A stretch of 64,000 nucleotides of DNA from Bifidobacterium sp. B4142 (lineage in GTDB: Bacteria > Actinomycetota > Actinomycetes > Actinomycetales > Bifidobacteriaceae): positions 62,001 through 126,000 of the forward strand of contig NZ_JAFNMJ010000006.1 of assembly GCF_026537325.1 (NCBI RefSeq). Direction: 5' to 3'. Below are positions 1-12,351 of this stretch, one piece after another; the stretch's first letter is position 1; each line of letters begins with the position of its first letter. Made by a program: the position numbers and the translations under genes. Below the pieces are notes generated by a model. That model ran no database searches and was not told the DNA's origin. It saw only the letters and a list, made by a program, of their open reading frames with translations.

Positions 1-77
1 GCTCCTCTAAGCTGGGGGAGCGGGGATCCGGTTTTCACGGGATCCGGTCAAGGGCGAGGTGGATGAGGAGGACGGTC

Positions 78-350
78 ATGGACAAGGCGATCATCACGGT
101 GGTAGGCAAGGATGCCATCGGCATCATCGGCAAGGTCTGCACAGACCTTTCCCAGCAGGGTATCAACGTGCTGGACATCTCGCAGACCATTCTGGACGGC
201 TTCTTCACCATGATGATGATTGTGGACTGCACCGCCTGCCGGGATGATTTCGATGCGTTGAGTCAGAGGATGGAATCCCTGGGAGAGGACATCGGAGTCT
301 CCATCCGTTGCCAACGCGAGGAGATCTTCACAAGGATGCACCGGGTCTGA
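78..350 (+). CDS. ACT domain-containing protein (UPF0237 type)
   Basis: A 90-residue single ACT domain: the opening [20 protein letters not shown] is the usual first strand and ligand-binding turn of UPF0237 proteins, which are probably small regulatory or amino-acid-sensing proteins. The ATG at 78 is preferred because a GAGGAG element lies just upstream; the in-frame ATG at 63 lies inside that ribosome-binding region. The next gene begins 10 bp after the stop, and ACT-DUF711 pairs are a widespread conserved arrangement, so the two probably work together. The ligand is unknown. Confidence 0.9.
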   Translation: MDKAIITVVGKDAIGIIGKVCTDLSQQGINVLDISQTILDGFFTMMMIVDCTACRDDFDALSQRMESLGEDIGVSIRCQREEIFTRMHRV

Positions 351-360
351 GGAGGCAGCC

Positions 361-1725
361 ATGATCACACGTGACGAGGTCCTGGAGACCAACGACATGA
401 TCGACCGGGAGCGCCTGGACGTGCGCACCATCACTATGGGCATCAGCCTGCTGGACTGCGCCAGCCAGGATGTGGACATGCTCTGCCGAAACATTCATCG
501 CAAGATCGTCTCCCTGGCCAACGACCTGGTGCCCACTGGGGACTCCATCGCCCGCGAATACGGCATTCCCATCGTCAACAAGCGGATCACCGTCACCCCC
601 ATATCTCTGGTGGCCGCCGGAGCCTGCCACACCGTGGAGGACTATGTGGCCGTGGCCAAGGCCCTGGACCGCTCGGCCCAAGAGGTCGGCGTCAACCTGA
701 TCGGCGGCTACTCGGCCCTGGTCGGCAAGGGCATGACCCCGGCCGAGCGGCTGCTGATAAAGTCTCTGCCCAGGGCGCTGAGCCAGACGGAACGGGTCTG
801 CGCCAGCGTCAACGTGGGCTCCACCAGAACGGGCATCGACATGGATGCCGTAGCCCTGATGGGCCGGGTCATCAAGGCCACTGCCGAGAGCACCGCCGAC
901 TCGGACAGCTCCGGCTGCACCAAGCTGGTGGTCTTCTGCAACGCTCCGGACGACAACCCCTTCATGGCCGGCGGTTTCCATGGGGTCAGCCAGGGGTCGG
1001 CCGTCATCAACGTGGGGGTCTCCGGTCCTGGAGTGGTCAAGACCGCCCTCGAATCCGCGCGAGGGGCGGACTTCGGGCAGCTCTGCGAGACCATCAAGCG
1101 CACGGCTTTCAAGATCACCAGGGTGGGGCAGCTGGTGGCCCAGGAGGCCAGCCGTCGGTTGGACGTGCCCTTCGGGATCATCGACCTGTCCCTGGCGCCC
1201 ACCCCTGCCGTCGGGGATTCAGTGGGCGAGGTCCTGCAGGCCATGGGCCTGGAGCAGGTGGGCGCACCGGGGACCACCGCTGCTCTCGCCATCCTCAATG
1301 ATCAGGTCAAGAAGGGCGGCATCATGGCTTCCAGCTCGGTGGGCGGGCTGTCTGGGGCCTTCATCCCCGTGTCCGAGGACGCCGCCATGATCCAGGCTGC
1401 GCAGGAGGGGAGCCTGACCCTGGAGAAGCTTGAAGCCATGACCTGCGTCTGCTCGGTGGGGCTGGATATGATCCCCATCCCCGGGGATACATCTGCTGAG
1501 TCCATTGCCGGCCTGATCTCCGACGAGGCGGCCATAGGCATGATCAATCAGAAGACCACCGCTGTCAGGGTCATTCCTGTCATCGGCAAGCAGGTGGGCG
1601 AGTGGGCCGAGTTCGGCGGGCTCATGGGCGGCGGGCCGGTCGTGCCGGTCAATACCCGTTCCTGCGCGGACTTCGTCAATCGAGGCGGACACATCCCGGC
1701 ACCCATTCACAGCTTCAAGAACTGA
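361..1725 (+). CDS. PFL family protein (DUF711, UPF0210)
   Basis: A 454-residue protein of the length and composition of the UPF0210/DUF711 family, which is related in fold to pyruvate formate-lyase-like proteins but has no established reaction. The N-terminus ([16 protein letters not shown]) and the glycine-rich end ([15 protein letters not shown]) match the family. GAGGCAGCC precedes the ATG. It is almost certainly co-transcribed with the upstream ACT gene (10 bp gap), a pairing conserved in many Gram-positive bacteria. Family assignment is firm; function unknown. Confidence 0.9.
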   Translation: MITRDEVLETNDMIDRERLDVRTITMGISLLDCASQDVDMLCRNIHRKIVSLANDLVPTGDSIAREYGIPIVNKRITVTPISLVAAGACHTVEDYVAVAKALDRSAQEVGVNLIGGYSALVGKGMTPAERLLIKSLPRALSQTERVCASVNVGSTRTGIDMDAVALMGRVIKATAESTADSDSSGCTKLVVFCNAPDDNPFMAGGFHGVSQGSAVINVGVSGPGVVKTALESARGADFGQLCETIKRTAFKITRVGQLVAQEASRRLDVPFGIIDLSLAPTPAVGDSVGEVLQAMGLEQVGAPGTTAALAILNDQVKKGGIMASSSVGGLSGAFIPVSEDAAMIQAAQEGSLTLEKLEAMTCVCSVGLDMIPIPGDTSAESIAGLISDEAAIGMINQKTTAVRVIPVIGKQVGEWAEFGGLMGGGPVVPVNTRSCADFVNRGGHIPAPIHSFKN

Positions 1726-1740
1726 GTGCGCTCGCGGGGT

Positions 1741-2394
1741 TCAGCGACCGCCTTGGAATCCCAGTTGCCGCCAGGCCTCGTAGATGGCGATGGAGGCGCA
1801 GTTGGTCAGGTTCAGGCTGCGCAGGCTGGGTCGCATGGGCAGCCTGACCTGTTCGGCCACGTGAGGGCCGGCCATGATCTCCATGGGGTCGGGGATGTCG
1901 CCCGGTTCGGGGCCGAACAGGAGGATGTCGTCCGGCCGGTAGCTGACCTCGGTGTAGAGCTTGTCGGCGTGGGCGGTGAAGGCGATGATTCGGCTGTCGG
2001 GCATGGAGCGGACCAGGTCGTCGAAGTCCGGGTGCAGGACTACATGGGCCATGTCGTGGTAGTCCAGGCCGGCCCGGCGCAGCTTGGTGTCTTTGAGGTT
2101 GAAGCCCAGGGGTTCTATCAGGTGCAGGATGGTGCCGGTCACGGCGCATAGGCGGATGGCCGAGCCGGTGTTGCCGGGGATTCGCGGCGAGTAGTAGCAC
2201 AGGTGGGGCGTGGAGGTCTTGACACGGCTGGCCTGATCGGCCTTCATCATGGCATCCACTACCGATATGGGGTTGCCGTGGGCGTCGGTGACCAGCTCGT
2301 CGGGACCATAGTTCGATTTGCGGTATCCGTACTCGTACATGCTTTCGACGGCCTTCGAGGGGTTGCCGGACCGCTCCTGTTCCTGCCTGTTCAT
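1741..2394 (-). CDS. trmL: tRNA 2'-O-methyltransferase, SPOUT family (TrmL-like)
   Basis: A 217-residue SpoU/TrmL-type enzyme expected to 2'-O-methylate the wobble nucleotide (position 34) of tRNA using SAM. SPOUT motifs appear in order: NTGSAIRLCAVTG near residue 75, LLFGPEPGDIPD near 150 and LRSLNLTNCASIAIYEA near the end, which together form the knotted SAM site. About 45 residues precede the core. The start is probably the ATG at 2394: a TAGGTT box lies exactly 6 nt upstream on the coding strand, which fits leaderless transcription. It is convergent with the DUF711 gene (15 bp apart). The exact tRNA target is inferred from the family. Confidence 0.85.
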   Translation of the reverse strand: MNRQEQERSGNPSKAVESMYEYGYRKSNYGPDELVTDAHGNPISVVDAMMKADQASRVKTSTPHLCYYSPRIPGNTGSAIRLCAVTGTILHLIEPLGFNLKDTKLRRAGLDYHDMAHVVLHPDFDDLVRSMPDSRIIAFTAHADKLYTEVSYRPDDILLFGPEPGDIPDPMEIMAGPHVAEQVRLPMRPSLRSLNLTNCASIAIYEAWRQLGFQGGR

Positions 2395-2400
2395 GAGGCC

Positions 2401-2406
2401 AACCTA
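2401..2406 (-). promoter_or_regulatory. candidate -10 box for leaderless trmL
   Basis: TAGGTT on the minus strand ends 6 nt before the ATG at 2394. A TANNNT box at this distance is the usual arrangement of leaderless actinobacterial transcripts. No good ribosome-binding site is seen. I see no convincing -35. Confidence 0.35.
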
Positions 2407-2506
2407 CCGTCGCCAAACGACAGGCCAGGCAGTGCCGGTCGGCACCGTCGGGCAGAATACGGCGGTTGAATGAGGCGGAATCGGATGGTGAGGGGCGGTG
2501 TGACCC

Positions 2507-3499
2507 ATGGAGCGTGCGGAGACGACCTTGGCGGAGACGGAGCCCATCCGTCTGCGGCTGTTCGACTGGTGGAGCCGATATGCCCGCGACCTGCCCTGGC
2601 GCTTCGGGCGAACCACGCCCTGGGGGGTCCTGGTCTCCGAGGTCATGAGCCAACAGACCCAGATGAGTCGGGTGGTGCCCTACTGGACGGCCTGGATGAA
2701 AGTCTGGCCGGATGCGGCCTCACTGGCCGCCGCCCCCAAGGCTGAAGTCATTACGGCCTGGGGCAGGTTGGGTTACCCGCGCCGAGCCCTGCGCCTGCAG
2801 GAGTGCGCGCGGCAGGTGGCCAGTCAGTACGCAGACCGGCTGCCCCGGGATTACGACCAGCTGGTGGCCCTGCCTGGCATCGGCGACTATACGGCCAGCG
2901 CTGTCATGAGCTTTGCCTACGGCGAGAGGATCGCCGTCATCGATACCAACATTCGCAGGGTGCTCTCCAGGGTCTTTCTGGGACGTGAATCCAAAGGGGG
3001 TGCTGCCAGCCGAGAAGAGCGCCAGCTGGCCTGGCAGGTCCTGCCTGAGGACGAAGATTCAGAAGTTTCTGATCATCACGTGAATGGTGACGACAGCTTG
3101 GGAACGGCTGACCCGCAGATCCGGTCGGCAGCCTGGCGGGAGCCGCCCTCGGCCCGATGGAATCAGGCCGTTATGGAGCTGGGGGCTACGGTCTGTGTGG
3201 CCCGCAAGCCGGTCTGCGACATCTGTCCTCTGGCCGGCCACTGCCGTTTCCTCAAGGCTGGGCTGCCCGGTCTGGGTGCAGGCAGGACCAGGCCCCGGCA
3301 GCGCTTCGCAGGCACCGATCGGCAGATTCGCGGATCCATTCTCCAGGCACTGCGACAGGCTTCGGGCGCGCCCGTCTCCAGGAAGGACCTGAAATCCCTG
3401 TGCGACGACGAAATCCGACTTGATCGGTGTATCGCCTCCCTGGACGAGGACGGCCTTCTGGAGATCGGCCCAGATGGCCTCCTGAGTCTGCCGCAGTGA
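2507..3499 (+). CDS. mutY: A/G-specific adenine DNA glycosylase
   Basis: A 330-residue base-excision repair enzyme that removes adenine mispaired with 8-oxoguanine. It carries the catalytic glutamate in SEVMSQQTQ (Glu45), the helix-hairpin-helix LPGIGDYTASAV (from residue 122), the catalytic aspartate in AVIDTNIRR (Asp146) and a 4Fe-4S ligand set C-x6-C-x2-C-x5-C (Cys230, 237, 240, 246). An acidic stretch of about 25 residues (181-205) separates the catalytic core from the cluster. The C-terminal domain is shorter than in E. coli MutY and resembles a small winged helix, so a classical NUDIX-like 8-oxoG domain is not evident. Start ATG 2507 follows a purine-rich stretch. Confidence 0.92.
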   Translation: MERAETTLAETEPIRLRLFDWWSRYARDLPWRFGRTTPWGVLVSEVMSQQTQMSRVVPYWTAWMKVWPDAASLAAAPKAEVITAWGRLGYPRRALRLQECARQVASQYADRLPRDYDQLVALPGIGDYTASAVMSFAYGERIAVIDTNIRRVLSRVFLGRESKGGAASREERQLAWQVLPEDEDSEVSDHHVNGDDSLGTADPQIRSAAWREPPSARWNQAVMELGATVCVARKPVCDICPLAGHCRFLKAGLPGLGAGRTRPRQRFAGTDRQIRGSILQALRQASGAPVSRKDLKSLCDDEIRLDRCIASLDEDGLLEIGPDGLLSLPQ

Positions 3500-3529
3500 A
3501 GGCAGCCCTGACGATTAGACTGGAGAAGT

Positions 3530-4180
3530 ATGGCCAAGCGACGCATGAGCGAGAAGAAGCGGCGGATGTACCGTCGCCGGAGGATTGCGGCTGCCCTGCT
3601 GGCGGTGCTCTTTCTGTTGGTCTGCGCTGGTCTGGTCTTGGGCGTGGGGGCCGGCATCCGAGCACTGCGTGGAGGCAATGGGGCCCAGGGAACCTCGACC
3701 AGTGTCCAGCAGAGCTCAAAGACCAAATCCAAGGACAAAGACAAGCAGAAGAAGGATTCCGGCAAGAAGCGTTCCTCAGGAGCTCCTGACTGCGGCAAGG
3801 AGGACTTGGCCTTGGAGCTGGCCGCGCCCGATCCCAGTACCGGGGTCGGCGGATCCATCGACTTTACGGCGACCATTCGTCACAAGGGAACGGGCTCCTG
3901 TCTGGTGGACGGCTCCGACGGCGGCCGGGTGCTGATTATCACCAGCGGCGAGGAGACCATCTGGCGTTCCGATGCCTGTCCGGTTGGGGCTCGCACCCTG
4001 CTCATGGCCACCGGCGACAAGGACGTGCAGACCATCACCTGGAATGCCGACAGCAGTCAGGACAGCTGCCTGCCCGACGATCAGCTGCCCCGCGTCAATG
4101 CCGGCTCCTACCAGGCCAAGCTGGTCCTCAAGGCCAATCCCCGAGTGGTTTCCCAGCCTGTGCCGGTCATGGTCCAATAG
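3530..4180 (+). CDS. membrane-anchored protein with extracytoplasmic domain
   Basis: A 216-residue protein of unknown function. A strongly basic cytoplasmic start (KRRMSEKKRRMYRRRR) is followed by one hydrophobic segment at about 19-42 and a Lys/Ser/Gln-rich linker. The exterior domain of about 130 residues has four cysteines, which could form two disulfides, and a beta-sandwich-like pattern. The TIWRSDACP and GSYQAKLVL stretches recall BsuPI/Ig-like domains, but I do not claim the family. GGAGAAG directly precedes the ATG, and TAGACT ends 8 nt upstream, so it may have its own promoter between mutY and rpoB. Confidence 0.75.
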   Translation: MAKRRMSEKKRRMYRRRRIAAALLAVLFLLVCAGLVLGVGAGIRALRGGNGAQGTSTSVQQSSKTKSKDKDKQKKDSGKKRSSGAPDCGKEDLALELAAPDPSTGVGGSIDFTATIRHKGTGSCLVDGSDGGRVLIITSGEETIWRSDACPVGARTLLMATGDKDVQTITWNADSSQDSCLPDDQLPRVNAGSYQAKLVLKANPRVVSQPVPVMVQ

Positions 4181-4233
4181 CAGTTGCTCTAAAACGACAC
4201 GCCGATTGCTTCCGGGGCTCTTAGCTGGTACTC

Positions 4234-4262
4234 TTGATGCTTTGCATGAGGTGTGTCATATA
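4234..4262 (+). promoter_or_regulatory. candidate rpoBC promoter
   Basis: TTGATG (4234-4239), a 17-bp spacer and CATATA (4257-4262), about 110 bp upstream of the rpoB start. Spacing is ideal and both hexamers are reasonable sigma-70 matches. No rplJ/rplL genes lie upstream, so rpoBC needs its own promoter here. Confidence 0.45.
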
Positions 4263-4292
4263 GCGGGCATGCATCATCGAGGAGGTGCCCGC
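4263..4292 (+). promoter_or_regulatory. hairpin in the rpoB leader
   Basis: GCGGGCA (4263-4269) pairs perfectly with TGCCCGC (4286-4292) around a 16-nt loop that contains a GAGGAGG purine run. It falls at the expected 5' end of the rpoBC transcript. The role is unknown; an mRNA stability or leader-control element is possible. Confidence 0.35.
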
Positions 4293-4374
4293 GAATAGGC
4301 ATATGGCGGCCATTCGGCATCTCCCTGGGGTAACAGGAATGATCGAGTACGGCGAGCGATAAGGAACGTCCATT

Positions 4375-7300
4375 TTGGCTGCCAATAAAGCTGTAAGAAG
4401 TACCACCACTACGCAGGCACGCGCTGACGAACACGACATCAAACTGCACAAGGCCACCGATCGTGTCAACTTCGGATCCATCCGCGAACCCATCGAGGTG
4501 CCCTACCTCCTGGGTGTGCAGACCGATAGCTTCGACTGGCTGGTCGGCAACGACCGCTGGAAGAAGCGGGTCGAGGAGGATCAGGTCAACGGGACCCATA
4601 CCGTGGCCCCCGTCTCCGGCCTGGATGAGGTCTTCCAGGAGATCTCTCCCATTGAGAACTTCGCCCAGACCATGAGCCTGACCTTCTCGGATCCTTACTT
4701 CGAGGAGCCTCGGCACACGGTCCAGGAGTGCAAGGAGAAGGACTACACCTACTCGGCTCCTCTGTATGTGAACGCCGAGTTCGAAAACGGGGACACCGGC
4801 GAGATCAAGTCGCAGACCGTCTTCATGGGCGACTTCCCGCTGCAGACCCCTCACGGCACCTTCATTATCGGGGGCTCGGAGCGCGTTATCGTCTCCCAGC
4901 TGGTTCGCTCCCCGGGTGTCTACTTCGACCGCACCCAGGACCGCAACTCCGACAAGGAGATTTTCGGGGCCAAGATCATCCCCAGCCGGGGTGCCTGGCT
5001 GGAGTTTGAGATCGACAAGCGCGATGTGCTGGGCGTGCGCGTGGACCGCAAGCGCAAGCAGTCCGCCATCGTCTTCCTCATGGCCATCGGCATGACCAAG
5101 CCGCAGATCCGCAAGGCCTTCAAGGGCTACCCGCTGGTGCTGGATGCCCTGGAGAAGGAGACCATCGAGACCCAGGACGAGGCCCTGACCGACCTCTACC
5201 GCAAGATCCGGCCTGCTGACACCGCTTCTCCCGAGGCCGGCCGCAACCTGCTGGACTCCTTCTACTTCAACACCAAGCGCTACGACCTGGCCCGGGTCGG
5301 TCGTTACAAGATCAACCGCAAGCTGGGCCTTGAGGCCGATTTCAACGACCGCAGCCTGCATCCCGAGGACATCATCGCCACCCTGAAGTATCTGGTGACC
5401 CTGCATGCCGGCGGGCAGACCTTCCCCGGCCGCCGCGACGGCCAGGACATCGAGCTGCGGGTGGACGTGGACGACATCGACCACTTCGGCAACCGCCGCA
5501 TCCGCCAGGTGGGCGAGCTGATCCAGAACCAGCTGCGCACCGGCCTGAGCCGTATGGAGCGTGTGGTCCGCGAGAGGATGACCACCCAGGACGCCGAGGC
5601 CATCACCCCGCAGTCCCTGATCAACATCCGCCCGGTCAACGCCACCATCAAGGAGTTCTTCGGAACCTCCCAGCTGAGCCAGTTCATGGATCAGAACAAC
5701 CCGCTGGCCGGCGTGACCAACAAGCGTCGTCTTTCGGCCCTGGGCCCCGGCGGCCTGTCCCGCGACCGTGCCTCCATGGAGGTGCGCGATGTGCACCCCT
5801 CCCACTACGGACGCATGTGCCCCATCGAGTCCCCTGAAGGTCCCAACATCGGTCTGATCGGCTCCCTGGCCACCTTCGCCCGCGTCAACCCCTTCGGCTT
5901 CATCGAGACCCCCTACCGCAAGGTCATTGATGGCCAGGTGACCGACGACGTGGTCTACATGACCGCCGACCAGGAGTCCGAGCACACCATCGCCCAGGCC
6001 AACCAGGAGATCGACGAGACCGGACACTTCGTCGAGGACGAGGCCCTGGTCCGTGATGCCGAGGCCGAGGCCAAGGATGTGCCCGTCTCCCAGGTGGATC
6101 TGATGGATGTCTCCCCCCGGCAGATGGTTTCGGTGGGTGCCTCCCTGATCCCCTTCTTGGAGCACGACGAGGGCCACCGAGCACTGATGGGCACCAACAT
6201 GCAGCGTCAGGCCGTCCCCCTGGTCAAGTCCGAGCGTCCCCTGGTGGGTACCGGTTCCGAGTGGCGGTCCGCCATCGATTCCGGTGACGTCATCCTGGCC
6301 GAGAAGCCAGGCGTGGTCACCTACGTCTCCGCCGACATCATTCGTGTCATGAATGACGACGGCACCCAGTCCTCCTACAAGCTGGCCAAGTTCCAGCGGT
6401 CCAACCAGACCACCTGCTACAACCAGGTTCCTCTGATCAAGGATGGGGAGCGGGTCGAGGCCGGCACGGTCCTCGCTGATGGCCCCGCCACCCAGAAGGG
6501 CGAGATGGCCCTGGGCAAGAACCTCCTGGTGGCCTTCATGCCTTGGAACGGCTACAACTACGAGGACGCCGTCATCATTTCCCAGCGTCTGGTCCAGGAC
6601 GACACCCTGAGCTCCATCCACATCGAGGAGTACGAGACCGACGCCCGCGAGACCAAGTTGGGCGCCGAGGAGATCACCCGCGACCTGCCCAACGTGGGCG
6701 AGGATGCAGTGGCCAACCTTGACGAGCGCGGCATCATCCGCATCGGTGCCGAGGTCGAGGCCGGCGACATCCTGGTCGGCAAGGTCACCCCCAAGGGTGA
6801 GACCGAGCTGACCCCCGAGGAGCGGCTCCTGCGGGCCATCTTCGGCGAGAAGAGCCGCGAGGTGCGCGACACCAGCCTGCGGGTGCCCCACGGCGAGACC
6901 GGCACGGTCATCGAGGTCAAGGAGGTCACCCGCGAGGATGCCGAGGAGGACGGCGACGAGCTACCCAACGGCGTCAACCGGATGATCCGGGTCTACATCG
7001 CCCAGCACCGCAAGATCACCCAGGGCGACAAGCTCTCGGGCCGCCACGGCAACAAGGGCGTCATCTCGAGAATCCTGCCCGAGGAGGATATGCCCTTCAT
7101 GGCCGATGGCACCCCCATCGACATCATGCTCAACCCCCTGGGGGTGCCCTCCCGTATGAACCTGGGCCAGGTCCTGGAGCTCCACCTGGGGTGGATCGCC
7201 CACTCCGGCTGGGACATCAGCCTGGACCCCGACTTGGAAGCGGAGTGGAAGAAGCACATCCCGGCAGGCGCCGAGAAGGCCGAGCCCGGCACCGCCGTGG

Positions 7301-7941
7301 CCACCCCGGTTTTCGACGGCGTGCGTCAGGATGCCCTGAACGGTCTGCTCAAGACCACCCTGCCCAACCGTGACGGCGAGCGCCTGGTGGGCGACGACGG
7401 CAAGGCCGTGCTCTACGATGGCCGTACCGGCGAGCCTTTCACCAAGCCCATCTCCGTGGGCTACATGTACATGCTCAAGCTCCACCACCTGGTCGACGAC
7501 AAGATTCACGCCCGGTCCACCGGCCCTTACTCCATGATCACCCAGCAGCCCCTGGGCGGTAAGGCCCAGTTCGGCGGCCAGCGTTTCGGCGAGATGGAGG
7601 TCTGGGCCTTGGAGGCCTACGGCGCCGCTTACACCCTGCACGAGATGATGACCACCAAGTCCGACGACGTGGATGGCCGCGTCCGGGCATACGGAGCCAT
7701 CGTGCGCGGGGAGAACCTGCCGGCAGCCGGCATCCCCGAATCCTTCAAGGTGCTGCTCAAGGAGATGCAGTCGCTCTCCTTGAACGTGGAAGTGCTCAAC
7801 GCGGAAGGCAACGTGATCGAGATGAAGGACGAGGACGACGACCCGAGCGCTGCCTCCGACGACCTGGGCTTCAACATCGGCGCCCGTCCGGACGCTGCAG
7901 CCAAGGCAGACCAGTCCGCTCCCGAGCCGGAGTACCGCTGA
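4375..7941 (+). CDS. rpoB: DNA-directed RNA polymerase beta subunit
   Basis: A 1188-residue beta subunit. Hallmarks are the rifampicin pocket [17 protein letters not shown], the [12 protein letters not shown] turn, the [17 protein letters not shown] segment, and near the C-terminus [10 protein letters not shown]-like sequence and [20 protein letters not shown]. The TTG at 4375 is the start (AAGGAAC lies 8-14 bp upstream); the next residues [13 protein letters not shown] are an actinobacterial-type leader before the conserved region. Residue 449, equivalent to E. coli His526, is Asn (VTNKRR), which matters for intrinsic rifamycin response. rpoC follows after 88 bp that contain a hairpin. Confidence 0.98.
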   Translation: MAANKAVRSTTTTQARADEHDIKLHKATDRVNFGSIREPIEVPYLLGVQTDSFDWLVGNDRWKKRVEEDQVNGTHTVAPVSGLDEVFQEISPIENFAQTMSLTFSDPYFEEPRHTVQECKEKDYTYSAPLYVNAEFENGDTGEIKSQTVFMGDFPLQTPHGTFIIGGSERVIVSQLVRSPGVYFDRTQDRNSDKEIFGAKIIPSRGAWLEFEIDKRDVLGVRVDRKRKQSAIVFLMAIGMTKPQIRKAFKGYPLVLDALEKETIETQDEALTDLYRKIRPADTASPEAGRNLLDSFYFNTKRYDLARVGRYKINRKLGLEADFNDRSLHPEDIIATLKYLVTLHAGGQTFPGRRDGQDIELRVDVDDIDHFGNRRIRQVGELIQNQLRTGLSRMERVVRERMTTQDAEAITPQSLINIRPVNATIKEFFGTSQLSQFMDQNNPLAGVTNKRRLSALGPGGLSRDRASMEVRDVHPSHYGRMCPIESPEGPNIGLIGSLATFARVNPFGFIETPYRKVIDGQVTDDVVYMTADQESEHTIAQANQEIDETGHFVEDEALVRDAEAEAKDVPVSQVDLMDVSPRQMVSVGASLIPFLEHDEGHRALMGTNMQRQAVPLVKSERPLVGTGSEWRSAIDSGDVILAEKPGVVTYVSADIIRVMNDDGTQSSYKLAKFQRSNQTTCYNQVPLIKDGERVEAGTVLADGPATQKGEMALGKNLLVAFMPWNGYNYEDAVIISQRLVQDDTLSSIHIEEYETDARETKLGAEEITRDLPNVGEDAVANLDERGIIRIGAEVEAGDILVGKVTPKGETELTPEERLLRAIFGEKSREVRDTSLRVPHGETGTVIEVKEVTREDAEEDGDELPNGVNRMIRVYIAQHRKITQGDKLSGRHGNKGVISRILPEEDMPFMADGTPIDIMLNPLGVPSRMNLGQVLELHLGWIAHSGWDISLDPDLEAEWKKHIPAGAEKAEPGTAVATPVFDGVRQDALNGLLKTTLPNRDGERLVGDDGKAVLYDGRTGEPFTKPISVGYMYMLKLHHLVDDKIHARSTGPYSMITQQPLGGKAQFGGQRFGEMEVWALEAYGAAYTLHEMMTTKSDDVDGRVRAYGAIVRGENLPAAGIPESFKVLLKEMQSLSLNVEVLNAEGNVIEMKDEDDDPSAASDDLGFNIGARPDAAAKADQSAPEPEYR

Positions 7942-7954
7942 ACCACCAGTCACA

Positions 7955-7979
7955 GGGATGCCCGTCTGACGGGCATCCC
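7955..7979 (+). promoter_or_regulatory. perfect hairpin between rpoB and rpoC
   Basis: GGGATGCCCG (7955-7964) and CGGGCATCCC (7970-7979) form a perfect 10-bp stem with a 5-nt loop, 13 bp after the rpoB stop. No T-run follows, so it is unlikely to be an efficient terminator. A processing site, stability element or partial attenuator would fit. Confidence 0.55.
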
Positions 7980-8029
7980 GCCAAGAGGCAAACTTCAGAG
8001 CAGTTACAAGATCAGAGACAGGACACAGA

Positions 8030-12196
<4,167 letters not shown>

Positions 12197-12279
12197 GCGT
12201 CTGAACAACCGGTAGCCGTAGATACGCTTGGGCCGGATGACCCGGCCTGGCGGATTCGGCTGCCGGATGTGATAAAGGA

Positions 12280-12330
12280 TGAGGGCCCGTGCAATCGTAG
12301 CGATTGCACGGGCCCTCACCTTGTTTTCTC
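12280..12330 (+). terminator. strong intrinsic terminator of rpoBC
   Basis: An 18-bp perfect stem (12280-12297 with 12301-12318, TAG loop) is followed by CCTTGTTTTCTC. It lies between the convergent rpoC and the transglutaminase-like gene, whose stop is at 12352. The stem is symmetrical and could act on both strands. Confidence 0.9.
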
Positions 12331-12351
12331 GCGGTCCAGGCTGCAGACAGG

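Noticed and set aside
5640-5800. Acquired rifampicin-resistance mutation in rpoB
   Set aside because: The Asn in the pocket is more likely natural for the genus; no comparison strain is available here. Listed only as an observation.
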